In this document: positions 6,584-6,594 of the stretch, one piece after another
How positions within the stretch are numbered: the first letter of the stretch is position 1
Layout: every line of letters starts with the position of its first letter
Source: an uncultured Fusobacterium sp.
Lineage (GTDB): Bacteria > Fusobacteriota > Fusobacteriia > Fusobacteriales > Fusobacteriaceae
Direction: 5' to 3'
Length of the DNA stretch: 6,594 nt
NCBI GenBank assembly: GCA_900542625.1
Contig: UQOH01000094.1
Location: 1 to 6,594, forward strand
Translations under genes and position numbers: made by a program
The notes under the pieces: generated by a model
Database searches by the model: none
Seen by the model: only the letters and a program-made list of their open reading frames with translations
What the model was told of the DNA's origin: nothing

Positions 6584-6594
6584 ATGGATATATT
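6584..6594 (+). CDS. Start of a further gene, cut by the window edge
   Basis: ATG 6584 is preceded by GGAG (6574-6577) at 6-nt spacing and lies 21 nt after the radical SAM stop codon. Only three complete codons (Met-Asp-Ile) and two more bases are visible, so no product can be named. Short spacing and the absence of a terminator hairpin suggest the operon continues. Confidence 0.5.

Noticed and set aside
1..6594. Search for CRISPR repeats, insertion sequences, defence or toxin genes, tRNA genes and phage genes
   Set aside because: No spaced direct repeats, transposase motifs, terminal inverted repeats or tRNA-like folds were seen; nearly all of the window is covered by conserved housekeeping-type genes on one strand.

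Overview
This window looks like an ordinary, gene-dense stretch of a low-GC bacterial chromosome. The sequence is AT-rich. Arginine is written almost only as AGA, isoleucine is often ATA, and the proteins are rich in Lys, Glu and Ile. Together with the gene content this suggests a member of the Fusobacteria (Fusobacterium or a close relative); that assignment is inference from base and codon use, and a low-GC Firmicute cannot be excluded. All genes lie on the plus strand. I see no mobile element, CRISPR array, tRNA or rRNA.

Region by region: (1) 1-1235 is the 3' part of rsmB, the 16S rRNA m5C methyltransferase gene. Its reading frame is open to the left edge, so the real start lies outside the window. 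(2) 1242-1874 is a TrmR/YrrM-type O-methyltransferase, 6 nt behind rsmB and evidently in the same operon. (3) 1875-2123 holds a rho-independent terminator, a good extended -10 promoter and an AT-rich leader of about 80 nt. (4) 2124-3875 is a DEAD-box RNA helicase with a DbpA-type RNA-binding domain and a charged low-complexity tail. (5) 3876-3952 holds a second intrinsic terminator and a strong ribosome binding site. (6) 3953-4897 is mltG, the endolytic murein transglycosylase. (7) 4907-6562 is a cobalamin-binding-type radical SAM protein of unknown substrate; its Shine-Dalgarno sequence overlaps the mltG stop codon. (8) 6584-6594 is the first few codons of another gene.

The first three genes act on RNA: rRNA base methylation, tRNA wobble-uridine methylation (by family), and RNA/ribosome remodelling. 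They form a loose translation and ribosome-maturation neighbourhood. mltG is a cell-envelope gene. Its closeness to the trmR homologue recalls the adjacent yrrL-yrrM pair of Bacillus subtilis, here split by the helicase. The functionally open gene is the radical SAM protein. I found no convincing new multi-gene system; the points most worth a second look are that protein, and the terminator that leaves mltG almost no room for a promoter of its own.
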